From: Ralstonia sp. SET104
GTDB taxonomy: Bacteria > Pseudomonadota > Gammaproteobacteria > Burkholderiales > Burkholderiaceae
Assembly (NCBI RefSeq): GCF_003851545.1
Contig: NZ_BHVX01000006.1
Span: 226,063-290,062, forward strand
Direction: 5' to 3'
DNA length: 64,000 nucleotides
Shown in pieces: positions 1-7,856 of the stretch. A model generated the notes under the pieces. The model was not told the origin of the DNA. It ran no database searches and saw only the letters and a program-made list of their open reading frames with translations. Position 1 is the stretch's first letter. The number at the start of each line of letters is the position of its first letter. A program made the translations under genes and the position numbers.

Positions 1-186
1 CGCGACCACCTGCAGCACCAGCCACAGCTCCTTCCTGGGCTGGCGGGCTTGTTGCAGATGAAGCCCCAGCAGGATCGCAACGAAGGCGATGCCCACCGAG
101 GCAACATCGCGTGCTGCGCTGAGCACGCAGATAAACCAGCCGGCTTGTCCGGCCACCGCATAGAAGAGGGTGCGATGAAAACGCAT
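1..186 (-). CDS. DUF2878 family membrane protein (N-terminal part, cut by window edge)
   Basis: The minus strand encodes 62 residues from an ATG at 186 and stays open to the window edge. It begins MRFHRTLFYAVAG and continues with the hydrophobic Gly-Trp-Phe-x-Cys-Val-Leu-x-Ala-Ala pattern that I associate with the N-terminus of DUF2878 inner-membrane proteins. A second hydrophobic segment follows at about residues 31-45. The start codon lies inside the first codons of the divergent lipocalin gene (175), so the two genes overlap by 12 bp at their 5' ends. DUF2878 genes usually lie beside cyclopropane-fatty-acid synthase, DUF1365 and lipocalin genes in light or oxidative stress clusters, which fits this context. 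The biochemical function is unknown. Confidence 0.65.
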   Translation of the reverse strand, partial: MRFHRTLFYAVAGQAGWFICVLSAARDVASVGIAFVAILLGLHLQQARQPRKELWLVLQVVA

Positions 187-807
187 GAAAGAAGCCACAG
201 TTCGCTTACCCCGTCACGTTGGGCGCGCTGCCTTGTGTTGGCCGGACTGGTCTTCGCAGGAGCGTCGTGCTCCGGCCCGCCGCCCAATCCGAATCCCAGG
301 GCAGCGGTGCCGTTGCATACGGTGCCGGTTGATCTCCCGCGCTACATGGGCCGGTGGTATGTCATCGCGAATATTCCGTACTTTGGCGAGCGGGGCAATG
401 TCGGCAGCTACGCCGAATGGACCCTGCGCCCCGACGGCCGTATCGACGATGCCTACGTCTACCGGCCTGGCGGTTTCGACGCAGCCTTCAAGCGCATGCA
501 GTTTGTCGATTCGGTCGTGCCGGGCAGCGGCGGCGGCGAATGGCGCGTGCGCCTGTTTTGGCCCATCTACGTCTCGCAGCTCACGCTGTATGTTGATCCG
601 GATTACCGGGTCACGCTTCTGGGCTACCCCGACAAGAGCCTGGGCTGGGTGTTCTCGCGCGACCCCGACATGAGCGATGCCGACTACCGCGCGGCGCTTG
701 GCCGCCTTGAAGCTATGGGCTACGACACATCGCGCCTGCGCCGCGTGCCGCAATTTCCCAGCCAACTGGGGCAACCGGGCTTCCAATCGCCGGGAGACGC
801 CGATTAG
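175..807 (+). CDS. blc: Lipocalin family outer-membrane lipoprotein (Blc-like)
   Basis: The protein has 210 aa. A basic N-terminus and hydrophobic stretch end at Cys32 (AGASC), a plausible but non-ideal lipobox, so it is probably a lipoprotein. The lipocalin signature GRWY lies at about residues 58-61, preceded by the LPRYM lead, and the later conserved LLGYPDKSLGWVFSR-type strand is present. Blc proteins bind lysophospholipids or fatty acids at the outer membrane and are induced by envelope stress. I chose the ATG at 175 because GAAGAGGG precedes it; reading further upstream would run through the divergent DUF2878 gene. A second, distinct lipocalin lies at 57364-57999. Confidence 0.88.
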   Translation: MKTHERSHSSLTPSRWARCLVLAGLVFAGASCSGPPPNPNPRAAVPLHTVPVDLPRYMGRWYVIANIPYFGERGNVGSYAEWTLRPDGRIDDAYVYRPGGFDAAFKRMQFVDSVVPGSGGGEWRVRLFWPIYVSQLTLYVDPDYRVTLLGYPDKSLGWVFSRDPDMSDADYRAALGRLEAMGYDTSRLRRVPQFPSQLGQPGFQSPGDAD

Positions 808-818
808 CCGCGTGTGCA

Positions 819-1355
819 TCAACGTGACTCGCCCAACAGATGGCGGCGCAGCGCCGGTGCCCGAGTGCCGGGTGCAAGCCAGATATCGAAGAAGGCACGT
901 GCGAAGGCGGTGTCGTCCACCTCGGTCGTCAGGCGCCCATTGGCATAGAAGCGTGCACCGCGGTCTGGCAGGTAGACGCCGCACAACGTGTCGCCGGACT
1001 TGACGTCGGGAAAGGCCGGCACCATCGCGCGTTGCCACTGTGACAGCGTTGCGTCTGACGGCACGGGCGACTGCAGCCGCCGGATTTCATCAATGGCCGT
1101 ATCGACGAGGCGGGTGCCTGTGATGGCACGGCGATATGTGATCTCCAGCGCAAAAGGGGCGTCGTAGCCTGGCGGGACCTTGGCGCTCCATAACTGCGCG
1201 TCGTACAGACAGAATCCGAAGAGACACAACGCGCCCTTGCCCGACAACTCGGCGGGCGTCAGCGTGTCGTGGCAAGCAGCAAGGGTATGAAAGCTCGCGG
1301 CCGCGCCGAGTGCTGCGGCCACTGCGCGGAGGGTCTGGAGGCGCTTGGCAAACAT
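819..1355 (-). CDS. Chalcone isomerase-like exported protein
   Basis: The product has 178 aa from the ATG at 1355. The first ~28 residues look like a Sec signal (basic MFAKRLQ, then an Ala-rich core). The mature part resembles bacterial chalcone-isomerase-like proteins: a GKGALCLFGFCLYDAQLW strand, then a YRRAITGTRLVDTAIDEI helix and a C-terminal FFDIWLAPGTRAPALRRHLLG motif. Bacterial members probably bind fatty acids or small hydrophobic ligands rather than chalcone. They commonly accompany lipocalin, DUF2878 and ECF sigma genes. No convincing Shine-Dalgarno precedes 1355, and an in-frame upstream start cannot be excluded. It is convergent with blc, whose stop is 11 bp away. Confidence 0.72.
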   Translation of the reverse strand: MFAKRLQTLRAVAAALGAAASFHTLAACHDTLTPAELSGKGALCLFGFCLYDAQLWSAKVPPGYDAPFALEITYRRAITGTRLVDTAIDEIRRLQSPVPSDATLSQWQRAMVPAFPDVKSGDTLCGVYLPDRGARFYANGRLTTEVDDTAFARAFFDIWLAPGTRAPALRRHLLGESR

Positions 1356-1642
1356 ATGACAAAGGTTCGTGCTGCGGAGTGGGTGGGTCGTCAAGCCCGC
1401 GATGCCCAAAGGCATGCATAACGCCATCGCCGTTGAACCGGGTGCGCGGCGGTTGTCTTGCACTGTACTCAGTGTTCACCGCGCGCGGCAAATCTGCGCG
1501 GGATTTTTTCTGACGCAAGCCTGGTTCAACTCAGCGCAATCGGCTGCTGCGTTGTTGCACGACCTGCCAGTGCATCCGCCCGCGACTGCCGTTCGTATAT
1601 CGGTTGCTTCCACGTTGCGAAGTGCCACGATTGAGGTCAACA

Positions 1643-2227
1643 ATGAAAAAGTATCAACTGGCTGGGCTGTCTGGTGTTGTGCTTTCCCTCGCAGTGATTT
1701 CTGGCAGCTACGCCTCTGTTGCGGCGGCCGCCATGAGCGACAGCGAAGCGACCGTCATGGTGGGCGGCGCGCCGATGTATCCGTCCAAGAACATCATTCA
1801 GAACGCCGTCAATTCGAAGGACCACACCACGCTCGTGGCTGCTGTGAAGGCGGGCGGTCTGGTCGATACGCTGTCCGGGAAGGGGCCGTTCACCGTGTTT
1901 GCACCAACCAACGAGGCCTTTGCCGCGTTGCCCGCCGGCACGGTCGATAACCTGCTGAAGCCGGAGAGCAAGCCGACCCTGGTCAAGGTGTTGACCTATC
2001 ACGTGGTGCCTGGCCGGCTCACTGCCCAGGACCTCATGAAAGCCGTGTCAGATGGCGGCGGCAAGGCGTCCCTCAAGACCGTCGAGGGTGATGCGCTTAC
2101 GGTCATGCAGAAGGGTGATCATCTGACCGTCACCGATGACAAGGGCGGCGTCGCCACCGTGACGATCGGCAACGTGTACCAGTCCAACGGCGTGATTCAC
2201 GTCGTGGACAAGGTACTGCTGCCGTAA
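1643..2227 (+). CDS. Secreted fasciclin (FAS1) domain protein
   Basis: This 194-aa protein has a clear signal peptide (MKKYQLAGLSGVVLSLAVI followed by an Ala-rich cleavage zone near residue 30). A single FAS1 domain spans about residues 48-192. Conserved FAS1 blocks are visible: GPFTVFAPTNEAFAALP, then LVKVLTYHVVPG (the YH motif), and the terminal NGVIHVVDKVLLP strand. The ATG at 1643 follows TTGAGGTCAAC, a good ribosome site. Bacterial FAS1 proteins are secreted or periplasmic and linked to adhesion or surface stress. The adjacent sigma/anti-sigma pair makes it the likely regulon target, as MPB70/MPB83 are for SigK/RskA in mycobacteria (family knowledge; regulation here is inferred). Confidence 0.9.
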   Translation: MKKYQLAGLSGVVLSLAVISGSYASVAAAAMSDSEATVMVGGAPMYPSKNIIQNAVNSKDHTTLVAAVKAGGLVDTLSGKGPFTVFAPTNEAFAALPAGTVDNLLKPESKPTLVKVLTYHVVPGRLTAQDLMKAVSDGGGKASLKTVEGDALTVMQKGDHLTVTDDKGGVATVTIGNVYQSNGVIHVVDKVLLP

Positions 2228-2421
2228 TCGGTCACGTAAGCGGCCGCGTAGTCGATCACGTGCAGCGCGGGGGCATATGCCCTCGCGCGTGCTTGAACGG
2301 TGATGAGAGAAACGGCATGCCATCCAAACTTCGCTTCGCCCCGGACGCTCGTTGCGCGAACGACGCCGTTGGTATACCTTTGCCGCATCCCGTTGCGGGC
2401 AACCGAGGCACGCGAAATCAT

Positions 2422-3027
2422 ATGCACGTTGTCGGAGCATCTTTGCTCGAGTCCGAGGACTCAACATCAGCGCGCCAGGAAGGTGGCCGGGAACATTTGG
2501 TTCAGCTCCTCAAAGACACGGCAGAAGGCAGCCGCGCATCCTTCGCCGAACTCTACGCCCTCACTTCTCCCAAGCTCTACTCGCTGGCATACGGCATCCT
2601 CCGCAGCTCAGGTGAGGCGGAAGATGTGCTCCAGGAAATCTATGTCGCCGTCTGGCAGCGCGCCGATCAGTTTGATCCTGGCCGAGGAACTGCCATGACG
2701 TGGCTGATTTCGCTGGCGAGAAACAAATCAATCGATCGCCTTCGTCAGATGCGCGAGACAGCGGGAGAAGAGACTGACTGGACGCACATCGTCGACGAGC
2801 AAGCGACGCCACCGGAGGCGGCTGGCATGAGTCAGGAGCGGCGACGTCTCGACGGCTGCATTCAAAAGCTTGAAGCGCGACAGCGTGGCGTGATCGTCGA
2901 AGCGTTTTTTACGGGTGCGAGCTACCCGGAACTCGCAGCGCGCCTGAGCGTGCCCATCGGTACGATGAAAAGTTGGGTGCGGCGCAGTCTGCTGCAGTTG
3001 AAGACGTGCCTGGAGCAACAGCCATGA
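2422..3027 (+). CDS. ECF RNA polymerase sigma factor (SigK-like)
   Basis: The protein has 201 aa. Region 2 is visible as SFAELYALTSPKLYSLAYGIL, the DVLQEIYVAVWQ segment and the RGTAMTWLISLARNKSIDRLR recognition helix. Region 4 is visible as GVIVEAFFTGASYPELAARL followed by the IGTMKSWVRRSLLQLK helix-turn-helix. It belongs to the SigK/ECF19-type group that pairs with RskA-type anti-sigma factors. The start is uncertain: the ATG at 2422 has only a distant GAGG, and the ATG at 2317 (after GAGAGAAACGG) would add 35 residues. The stop overlaps the anti-sigma start (ATGA at 3024), so the two are translationally coupled. Confidence 0.88.
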   Translation: MHVVGASLLESEDSTSARQEGGREHLVQLLKDTAEGSRASFAELYALTSPKLYSLAYGILRSSGEAEDVLQEIYVAVWQRADQFDPGRGTAMTWLISLARNKSIDRLRQMRETAGEETDWTHIVDEQATPPEAAGMSQERRRLDGCIQKLEARQRGVIVEAFFTGASYPELAARLSVPIGTMKSWVRRSLLQLKTCLEQQP

Positions 3028-3746
3028 CGCCCGATCGCGATCTGGACTGCGCCGAATACGTTCTTGGACTGTTGGAGAGCCGGGAGCGCAAGGCGCTTGA
3101 GCGTGCGCTGGATCAGGACGCTGCCCTGAGGAATGCCGTCAGCGCCTGGGAGGCGCGCCTGTCGCCCCTCGGGGAAGACGCCGAAGCGCTGCAGCCGCCC
3201 GCGCGTGTGTGGAGGCGGATCCAGGCCGACCTGGGCCACGTTGATCACGCAACAGCGCCTGCGCGTGAGTCAACAGTGCGGCGGATCTGGAACAGTATTG
3301 GCCTCTGGCGCACTTTTGCGCTCGCAACGACCTTTGCGATGGTTGCGGTTGTTGCGTTGAATCTCTCCCTGTTTGCACCGACGGCGACACCGCCTGGTGC
3401 GAAGCCTGCCTACATAGCAGCGGCCATCACCGGCGAGAATGGCTTGCCGCATTGGACAATGACGATCGACACGGCAAAGCGGGAGATTGTCGTGGTGCCG
3501 GCCGTTGCGTTGCAGGTTGCCGAGAGCGCCTCGACCGAACTCTGGCTGATTCCCGAAAATAGCAAGCCAATATCATTGGGCGTGTTCTCGTCCAATCGAT
3601 CGACCTCGATCGCGCTATCCAAGGAAAATGCAGCCAAGGTCAATGCCCGTGCGGTTCTTGCCGTTTCACTGGAGCCCAAAGGGGGCTCTCCAACGGGACA
3701 ACCGACAGGTCCCGTCGTAGGCAAGGGCGCAATGCATGAGACGTAG
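3024..3746 (+). CDS. RskA-type anti-sigma factor (anti-sigma-K domain)
   Basis: The product has 240 aa. A cytoplasmic N-terminal helical region (EYVLGLLESRERKALERAL at about residues 11-29, followed by a WEARLSPLG helix) matches the sigma-binding part of this family. One transmembrane segment lies at about 97-117. The periplasmic C-terminal domain shows the RskA pattern LPHWTMTIDTAKREIVV and ASTELWLIPENSKPISLG. The ATG overlaps the sigma-factor stop. It presumably holds the upstream sigma factor at the membrane until a periplasmic signal triggers its proteolysis. The fasciclin gene just upstream is the expected target. Confidence 0.85.
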   Translation: MTPDRDLDCAEYVLGLLESRERKALERALDQDAALRNAVSAWEARLSPLGEDAEALQPPARVWRRIQADLGHVDHATAPARESTVRRIWNSIGLWRTFALATTFAMVAVVALNLSLFAPTATPPGAKPAYIAAAITGENGLPHWTMTIDTAKREIVVVPAVALQVAESASTELWLIPENSKPISLGVFSSNRSTSIALSKENAAKVNARAVLAVSLEPKGGSPTGQPTGPVVGKGAMHET

Positions 3747-4044
3747 CGGCGGCTGGCACGCGCTGCAGGTGCATTAGAGGACGCAGAGATTGCACAAGCC
3801 TGGCAGATGCTGAGTTGTGTAAGTGAGGGCCGGCGAATTTGCCGGCCTTTGCGTTATCAGCGGCAGTAAAAAAACCATGGCCCCCCCCGGCTGAAAGGGA
3901 CTGTGGCATCAAAGGCATGGTGGCGGATTCGAGCCCGGACGCAAGATGAACCGCGATCTGACGAAACTCCGGTGTGGGTGAGGGCTCTTGTGCAGGCACG
4001 GCTGCATCCACTCGCGCCGACGGGCCGTATATGCCAGCACACAT
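3640..4044 (-). CDS. Hypothetical 134-aa protein with strong ribosome-binding site and poly-G tract
   Basis: The ATG at 4044 (minus strand) follows AAAGAGGAGCCGTT, one of the best Shine-Dalgarno sites in the window. The frame gives MCAGIYGPSARVDAAVPAQ and continues for 134 codons. Its 3' half runs through the terminator hairpin at 3828-3847 and into the anti-sigma gene, which is implausible. A G8 tract (3881-3888) followed by T7 (3868-3874) lies mid-gene. A one-base slip there moves into a frame that stops at 3857, just short of the hairpin, giving about 62 residues. I do not recognise the product. Translation from 4044 looks likely; the 3' end is unclear. Confidence 0.35.
   Translation of the reverse strand: MCAGIYGPSARVDAAVPAQEPSPTPEFRQIAVHLASGLESATMPLMPQSLSAGGGHGFFTAADNAKAGKFAGPHLHNSASARLVQSLRPLMHLQRVPAAATSHALRPCLRRDLSVVPLESPLWAPVKRQEPHGH
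3828..3850 (+). terminator. Rho-independent terminator after the sigma/anti-sigma operon
   Basis: A perfect 7-bp stem GGCCGGC / GCCGGCC (3828-3834 and 3841-3847) with a 6-nt loop is followed by a short TTT. It lies about 80 bp after the anti-sigma stop. The T-tract is short, so efficiency is uncertain. Confidence 0.55.
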
Positions 4045-4172
4045 AACGGCTCCTCTTTTATATCCATGGTGATCCGGCTCAATTGCTGCCGTGCTGGCTG
4101 GCTTCAGACTCATTCCGGTGTGCGCCTCTGTGCGTGCGAAACGCGCCGACATGCCCCGGCACTGGATTGAGT

Positions 4173-5039
4173 ATGTCGATGACGCGCTTGACTCGTCGAG
4201 CCTGGCTGGCCGCAGCGCTATCGACCGTGGCTGGCTGTTCCGCCCTGGATGTTCTGAACGCCGTGTCCAGGTCCGGCGCCAATATCCTCACGCCGGGGTT
4301 GGCATATGGCGACAACCCACGGCAGAAGCTGGACGTTTATCGACCTGTCCGGCCCATGGCGGGGCCCGCACGCGCCGTCCTGTTCTTTTACGGAGGCTCT
4401 TGGCGAGAGGGCGCACGCGCGGACTACGCCTTCGTCGGTGAGGCACTGGCAGCGGTTGGTGCGATTGCCATGGTGGTCGACTACCGGCTCTATCCGGAAG
4501 TGAGTTATCCGGGTTTTCTGGAGGACTGTGCTGCCGCCACGGCCTTTGCGCAGCGCTGGCTCGCACGGCAGGGATACGCAGATGCGCGACTGTTCGTTGC
4601 CGGCCATAGCGCGGGCGCCTACAACGCAGCCATGCTGGCCACGGACTCGCGCTGGCTGGGGGCGTACGGGCTGAGTACCGAGTCGCTTTCGGGTTGGATC
4701 GGAATGGCAGGGCCGTATAACTTCCTGCCGATCCAGACGGCTGACATACTGCCCGTGTTCAATCATCCGCACGAGACGCAAGACAGTCAGCCGTTGTTTC
4801 ATGTCGATCAACGTTGGCAGCCACCCGCGCTTTTGCTCACCGGAGAGCACGATGCCTATGTCGACGTGCGCCGCAACACGCTATCGCTGGCCGAGCGTTT
4901 GACGGCGTATCGACATCCGGTTGAACTCAAGGTCTACCCGCGCCTGGATCATAAGACGCTGGTCGCAGCACTTGCTCCGCCGCTGCAATTTCTTGGGCCG
5001 GTGCTATCTGATATGGCCGATTTCGTCGCCAAGACATAG
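4173..5039 (+). CDS. Alpha/beta hydrolase (carboxylesterase-like) lipoprotein
   Basis: The protein has 288 aa. A twin-arginine-like start (TRLTRRAWLAAAL) ends in a lipobox AGC with Cys22, so it is probably a membrane-anchored lipoprotein. Hydrolase features are the oxyanion-hole region FFYGGSW (about 71-77), the nucleophile elbow GHSAG at 144-148 (Ser146), a C-terminal GEHDAYVD loop carrying the likely acid, and RLDHKT carrying the likely catalytic His. The fold and motif order match the BD-FAE/esterase group. The substrate is unknown. The ATG at 4173 is preferred because it gives a proper lipoprotein signal; a second ATG lies two codons downstream. Confidence 0.82.
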   Translation: MSMTRLTRRAWLAAALSTVAGCSALDVLNAVSRSGANILTPGLAYGDNPRQKLDVYRPVRPMAGPARAVLFFYGGSWREGARADYAFVGEALAAVGAIAMVVDYRLYPEVSYPGFLEDCAAATAFAQRWLARQGYADARLFVAGHSAGAYNAAMLATDSRWLGAYGLSTESLSGWIGMAGPYNFLPIQTADILPVFNHPHETQDSQPLFHVDQRWQPPALLLTGEHDAYVDVRRNTLSLAERLTAYRHPVELKVYPRLDHKTLVAALAPPLQFLGPVLSDMADFVAKT

Positions 5040-5090
5040 CGCCTCGTACAGGCATCCGTGCTTGCCCCGCACGGCGCACGCTCCGTCCGG

Positions 5091-5125
5091 TGCGGTGCGG
5101 TGCGGTGCGGTGCGGTGCGGTGCGG
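5091..5125. repeat. Tandem TGCGG pentanucleotide repeat (7 copies)
   Basis: Seven perfect head-to-tail copies of TGCGG run from 5091 to 5125. They lie in the 362-bp gap between the esterase (stop 5039) and the DUF1326 gene (start 5402). Five-base units like this are prone to copy-number slippage. No gene is seen in the rest of the gap; it probably holds the promoter of the DUF1326-DUF2182 operon. Confidence 0.9.
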
Positions 5126-5401
5126 GATGCGGTGTGCGTTACACGCGTTCAGTTCAGCCTTTCCAGACTCGCGCGATGGGTGTCGGCGTGCCGCTATGCC
5201 TGCGTATCGGAACTGAAACGCTTTTGGCAGTCCGGCATTCAGGCAAACCTTTTAGTAGAAGAATTTCCATTGAAAATCAACGGCTTACGCTGTTGGCATC
5301 ATTGTTGCGGCATTTGGTTCCATGGTCGATGCGTTCCCGCATAGGCCTGCCAACGCCTGCTAGATTCCAGCCCCGCATCGTGGGGCACGAGGAGAACGGC
5401 A

Positions 5402-6046
5402 ATGATTTCCTGGGAAATTCAAGGCACCGAGTTGATCAACTGCAATTGCGCATACGGTTGCCCTTGTCAATTCAATGCGCTGCCGACCCACGGCTTTTGC
5501 GAAGCAATGGGCGCCATATCGATCAGTCGCGGTTACTACGGAGACGTGCGGCTCGATGGCGTCAACATGGCGGTGGTGTTTCAGTGGCCAGGGCCGATTC
5601 ATGAAGGCAAGGGCAAGTGCCAGCCGATCGTTGACGAACGGGCCAGCCCCGAACAACGCGAAGCGATCCTGAAGATCATGACGGGACAGGACACTGAGCC
5701 ATTCGCGACGATGTTCTCGGTCTTTGCATCGACGCTTGAGCAGGCATTCGATCCGATCTTTACGAAGATCGATTACGACGTCGATGTCGACGCCAGACGC
5801 GGCCAGATTCATGTCGACGGCGTATTCGATGTGGCCGGGGAACCGATCCATAATCCGGTGACGGGCGCCGAGCATCGGGCGCGGATTCACTTGCCACACG
5901 GTTTCGAATACGAACTTGCCGAGGTCGGCTCCGGCACCAGCCGCTCGCAGGGAAACATCGCACTGGATCTCAAGGGGACTTACGCGCAATTCGCGCGGCT
6001 GCACCTGAATAACAAAGGACCGATCCGGCATCTCGCTGCCATATGA
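5402..6046 (+). CDS. DUF1326 domain protein
   Basis: This cytosolic protein has 214 aa. The N-terminus carries the family's cysteine cluster: Cys14, Cys16, Cys20, Cys22 and Cys33, in the sequence NCNCAYGCPCQF followed by GFCEAM. The pattern suggests metal or Fe-S binding, but the activity is undescribed. The ATG at 5402 follows GAGGAG at good spacing. The stop overlaps the start of the DUF2182 membrane protein (ATGA at 6043), so the two are translationally coupled. This pairing recurs across proteobacteria, suggesting a shared function. Confidence 0.88.
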   Translation: MISWEIQGTELINCNCAYGCPCQFNALPTHGFCEAMGAISISRGYYGDVRLDGVNMAVVFQWPGPIHEGKGKCQPIVDERASPEQREAILKIMTGQDTEPFATMFSVFASTLEQAFDPIFTKIDYDVDVDARRGQIHVDGVFDVAGEPIHNPVTGAEHRARIHLPHGFEYELAEVGSGTSRSQGNIALDLKGTYAQFARLHLNNKGPIRHLAAI

Positions 6047-6834
6047 GGCGCGTCGAAAGTATCCTTGGGCGTGAACGTGTCATCGCGGCGGTCGGCATGA
6101 TCGCTGCCGTTGCGTTGTCGTGGCGCTACCTATGGACAGGCGCGGGAATGGGCATGTCCGCGCTTGACATGACAACCATTGCGCTGTTTCCGCATCGGCT
6201 TGCAGATGACGGCGGCGGCATGGATCCTTCGCTGCCGACCGTGATCTTCATGTGGTGGGTGATGATGGTCGCGATGATGACGCCCAGCGCTGCGCCGCTC
6301 GTCTTGCTGTATCGACGCGTGTTGCACCACCACGGCACGGCCGGCGCCCAGTCAGTCACCTTGTCGATGTCTCTTCTGGCTGGCTATCTGGGCGCTTGGC
6401 TGCTTTTCTCGATCTGCGCGGCAGCTTTGCAGAAAGCACTGCAGCCGACGGGCGTCATGTCGGAAATGATGCTGTGGTCGAAGAGCGCGTACCTCTCTGC
6501 GCTCGTGCTGGCCGCGGCCGGCGCCTATCAATTCTCGCCGCTCAAGCGCGCCTGCCTGACGCAGTGCCGTTCACCGGTGAGTTTCCTCACTGCGCATTGG
6601 CGTCCGGGCCCCGTGGGAAGTTTCCTGCTCGGGGTGCGCCATGGCAGTTACTGCGTTGGCTGTTGCTGGCTGCTGATGGCGCTGTTGTTCGTCGGCGGCA
6701 TCATGAATCTTGTCTGGATTGCCGCACTGTCGCTGCTTGTCTTTGTGGAAAAAGTCCTGCCCGGCGGTGAACGCGTCGGTCACGTGCTGGGGGCCGCGTT
6801 GATTGTGTGGGCAGTTGCCACCCTGCTGGTGTGA
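6043..6834 (+). CDS. DUF2182 polytopic membrane protein (metal-binding type)
   Basis: The product has 263 aa with about six hydrophobic segments. The family hallmark is the Met-rich helix WWVMMVAMMTPSAAPLVLLY at about residues 70-89. A second signature is SPLKRACLTQCRSP near residue 170, followed by a RHGSYCVGCCWLLM helix with paired cysteines. The Met/Cys-rich helices suggest soft-metal (for example copper) handling; this is inference from composition. It is coupled by a 4-bp overlap to the DUF1326 gene. The ~200 bp downstream contain nothing recognisable. Confidence 0.85.
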   Translation: MRRVESILGRERVIAAVGMIAAVALSWRYLWTGAGMGMSALDMTTIALFPHRLADDGGGMDPSLPTVIFMWWVMMVAMMTPSAAPLVLLYRRVLHHHGTAGAQSVTLSMSLLAGYLGAWLLFSICAAALQKALQPTGVMSEMMLWSKSAYLSALVLAAAGAYQFSPLKRACLTQCRSPVSFLTAHWRPGPVGSFLLGVRHGSYCVGCCWLLMALLFVGGIMNLVWIAALSLLVFVEKVLPGGERVGHVLGAALIVWAVATLLV

Positions 6835-7033
6835 TCGGCAGAGCAGGTGAGCCTGCGCAACCGCAGCGCGTTGGAGACACCCGAAACCGGGCTTAGGCGC
6901 ATCACCAGAGCCGAACCGCAGTCAACGCACCGATCGGCGTTGGAATTCAACGCGCTGCGCCCCCTCAGTTCAAAGTGATCAAGTCGAGAAACTACCAGGA
7001 GAACGGGATCAAGCCGCTCTTCAGTTCATATCG

Positions 7034-7825
7034 TTAGCTGAGCTTCTGCAAGCCGTCTCCCGTCAACAAGTAAGCAGGAGCTATTTCCGAGGCTTCTGTA
7101 CAGGCGAGGCCGACTATTGCGCAGCCGGCACTCTCGGGCGTGACGAGCGCTCCGAAGGCGCGCTGAAACGTCTGGAGGTATTCATCGACGTCGACACCCG
7201 CACGTTCGGCGTATGCGCGTACCGCAAGCGTGCCAACGCCAGTCGCCGGCGCGAAACGCGGCAGCACGGTCGAGATTGCAATGTCCAGGCCGGCGCGCAA
7301 TGCCTCGTCCTGCGCGTACTGTGCGATGAAGCGCTGAGTTGCCTTGGCGCCCGCGTAGCCCCCGCTTAGTGGTGAGCCGGCGATCGCTGCGCCGCTGCTG
7401 ATCACGACCACTCGCGCTCCTGGCTTCAGCGGTTTCGACAAGACCGCTTGCAACCAATGGAAGGCTATTCTCACATCGGTGTCCCAGTTGAGGGAGAACG
7501 TCTCCCAAGACTGTTCTCGGATTGTCCCCATGGGTGGAATGGCACCGGCGACCAGGACCAGGATGTCTGGGTCATGCTTCGTCAGCAGCGTGGCGGCAGT
7601 TGTGTCAGTGCGGGCATCAGCAATCTCAGTGTGTGTGGCGCCATCTCCTGGCGCATCTGCGGGCACTGGCGTGCGTGATACGGCCACAACCTTGGCGCCT
7701 GCATCGGCAAACGCCTTGGCGATGCCTTTCCCCAAGCCGCGGCTTGCTCCCACAATCATCGCGATCCTGCCCTGCAAATCGGTGCGTGCGGCAGGCGCGG
7801 GCACTGCTGTATTCGGTGAATGCAT
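7034..7825 (-). CDS. Short-chain dehydrogenase/reductase (SDR)
   Basis: The protein has 263 aa with an N-terminal Rossmann fold: IVGASRGLGKGIA at about residues 24-36 is the cofactor-binding glycine motif. A catalytic SSGAA strand and a YAGAK motif (Tyr-x3-Lys) follow. The LVAGAIPP strand replaces the usual NNAG. I chose the ATG at 7825 because AGAGGA precedes it; a more upstream frame would run into the GST gene. It lies 31 bp downstream of the GST and is probably co-transcribed. The substrate cannot be predicted. Confidence 0.85.
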   Translation of the reverse strand: MHSPNTAVPAPAARTDLQGRIAMIVGASRGLGKGIAKAFADAGAKVVAVSRTPVPADAPGDGATHTEIADARTDTTAATLLTKHDPDILVLVAGAIPPMGTIREQSWETFSLNWDTDVRIAFHWLQAVLSKPLKPGARVVVISSGAAIAGSPLSGGYAGAKATQRFIAQYAQDEALRAGLDIAISTVLPRFAPATGVGTLAVRAYAERAGVDVDEYLQTFQRAFGALVTPESAGCAIVGLACTEASEIAPAYLLTGDGLQKLS

Positions 7826-7856
7826 GGTGTCCTCTCGGGCCAAAAGTATTAGGGCG

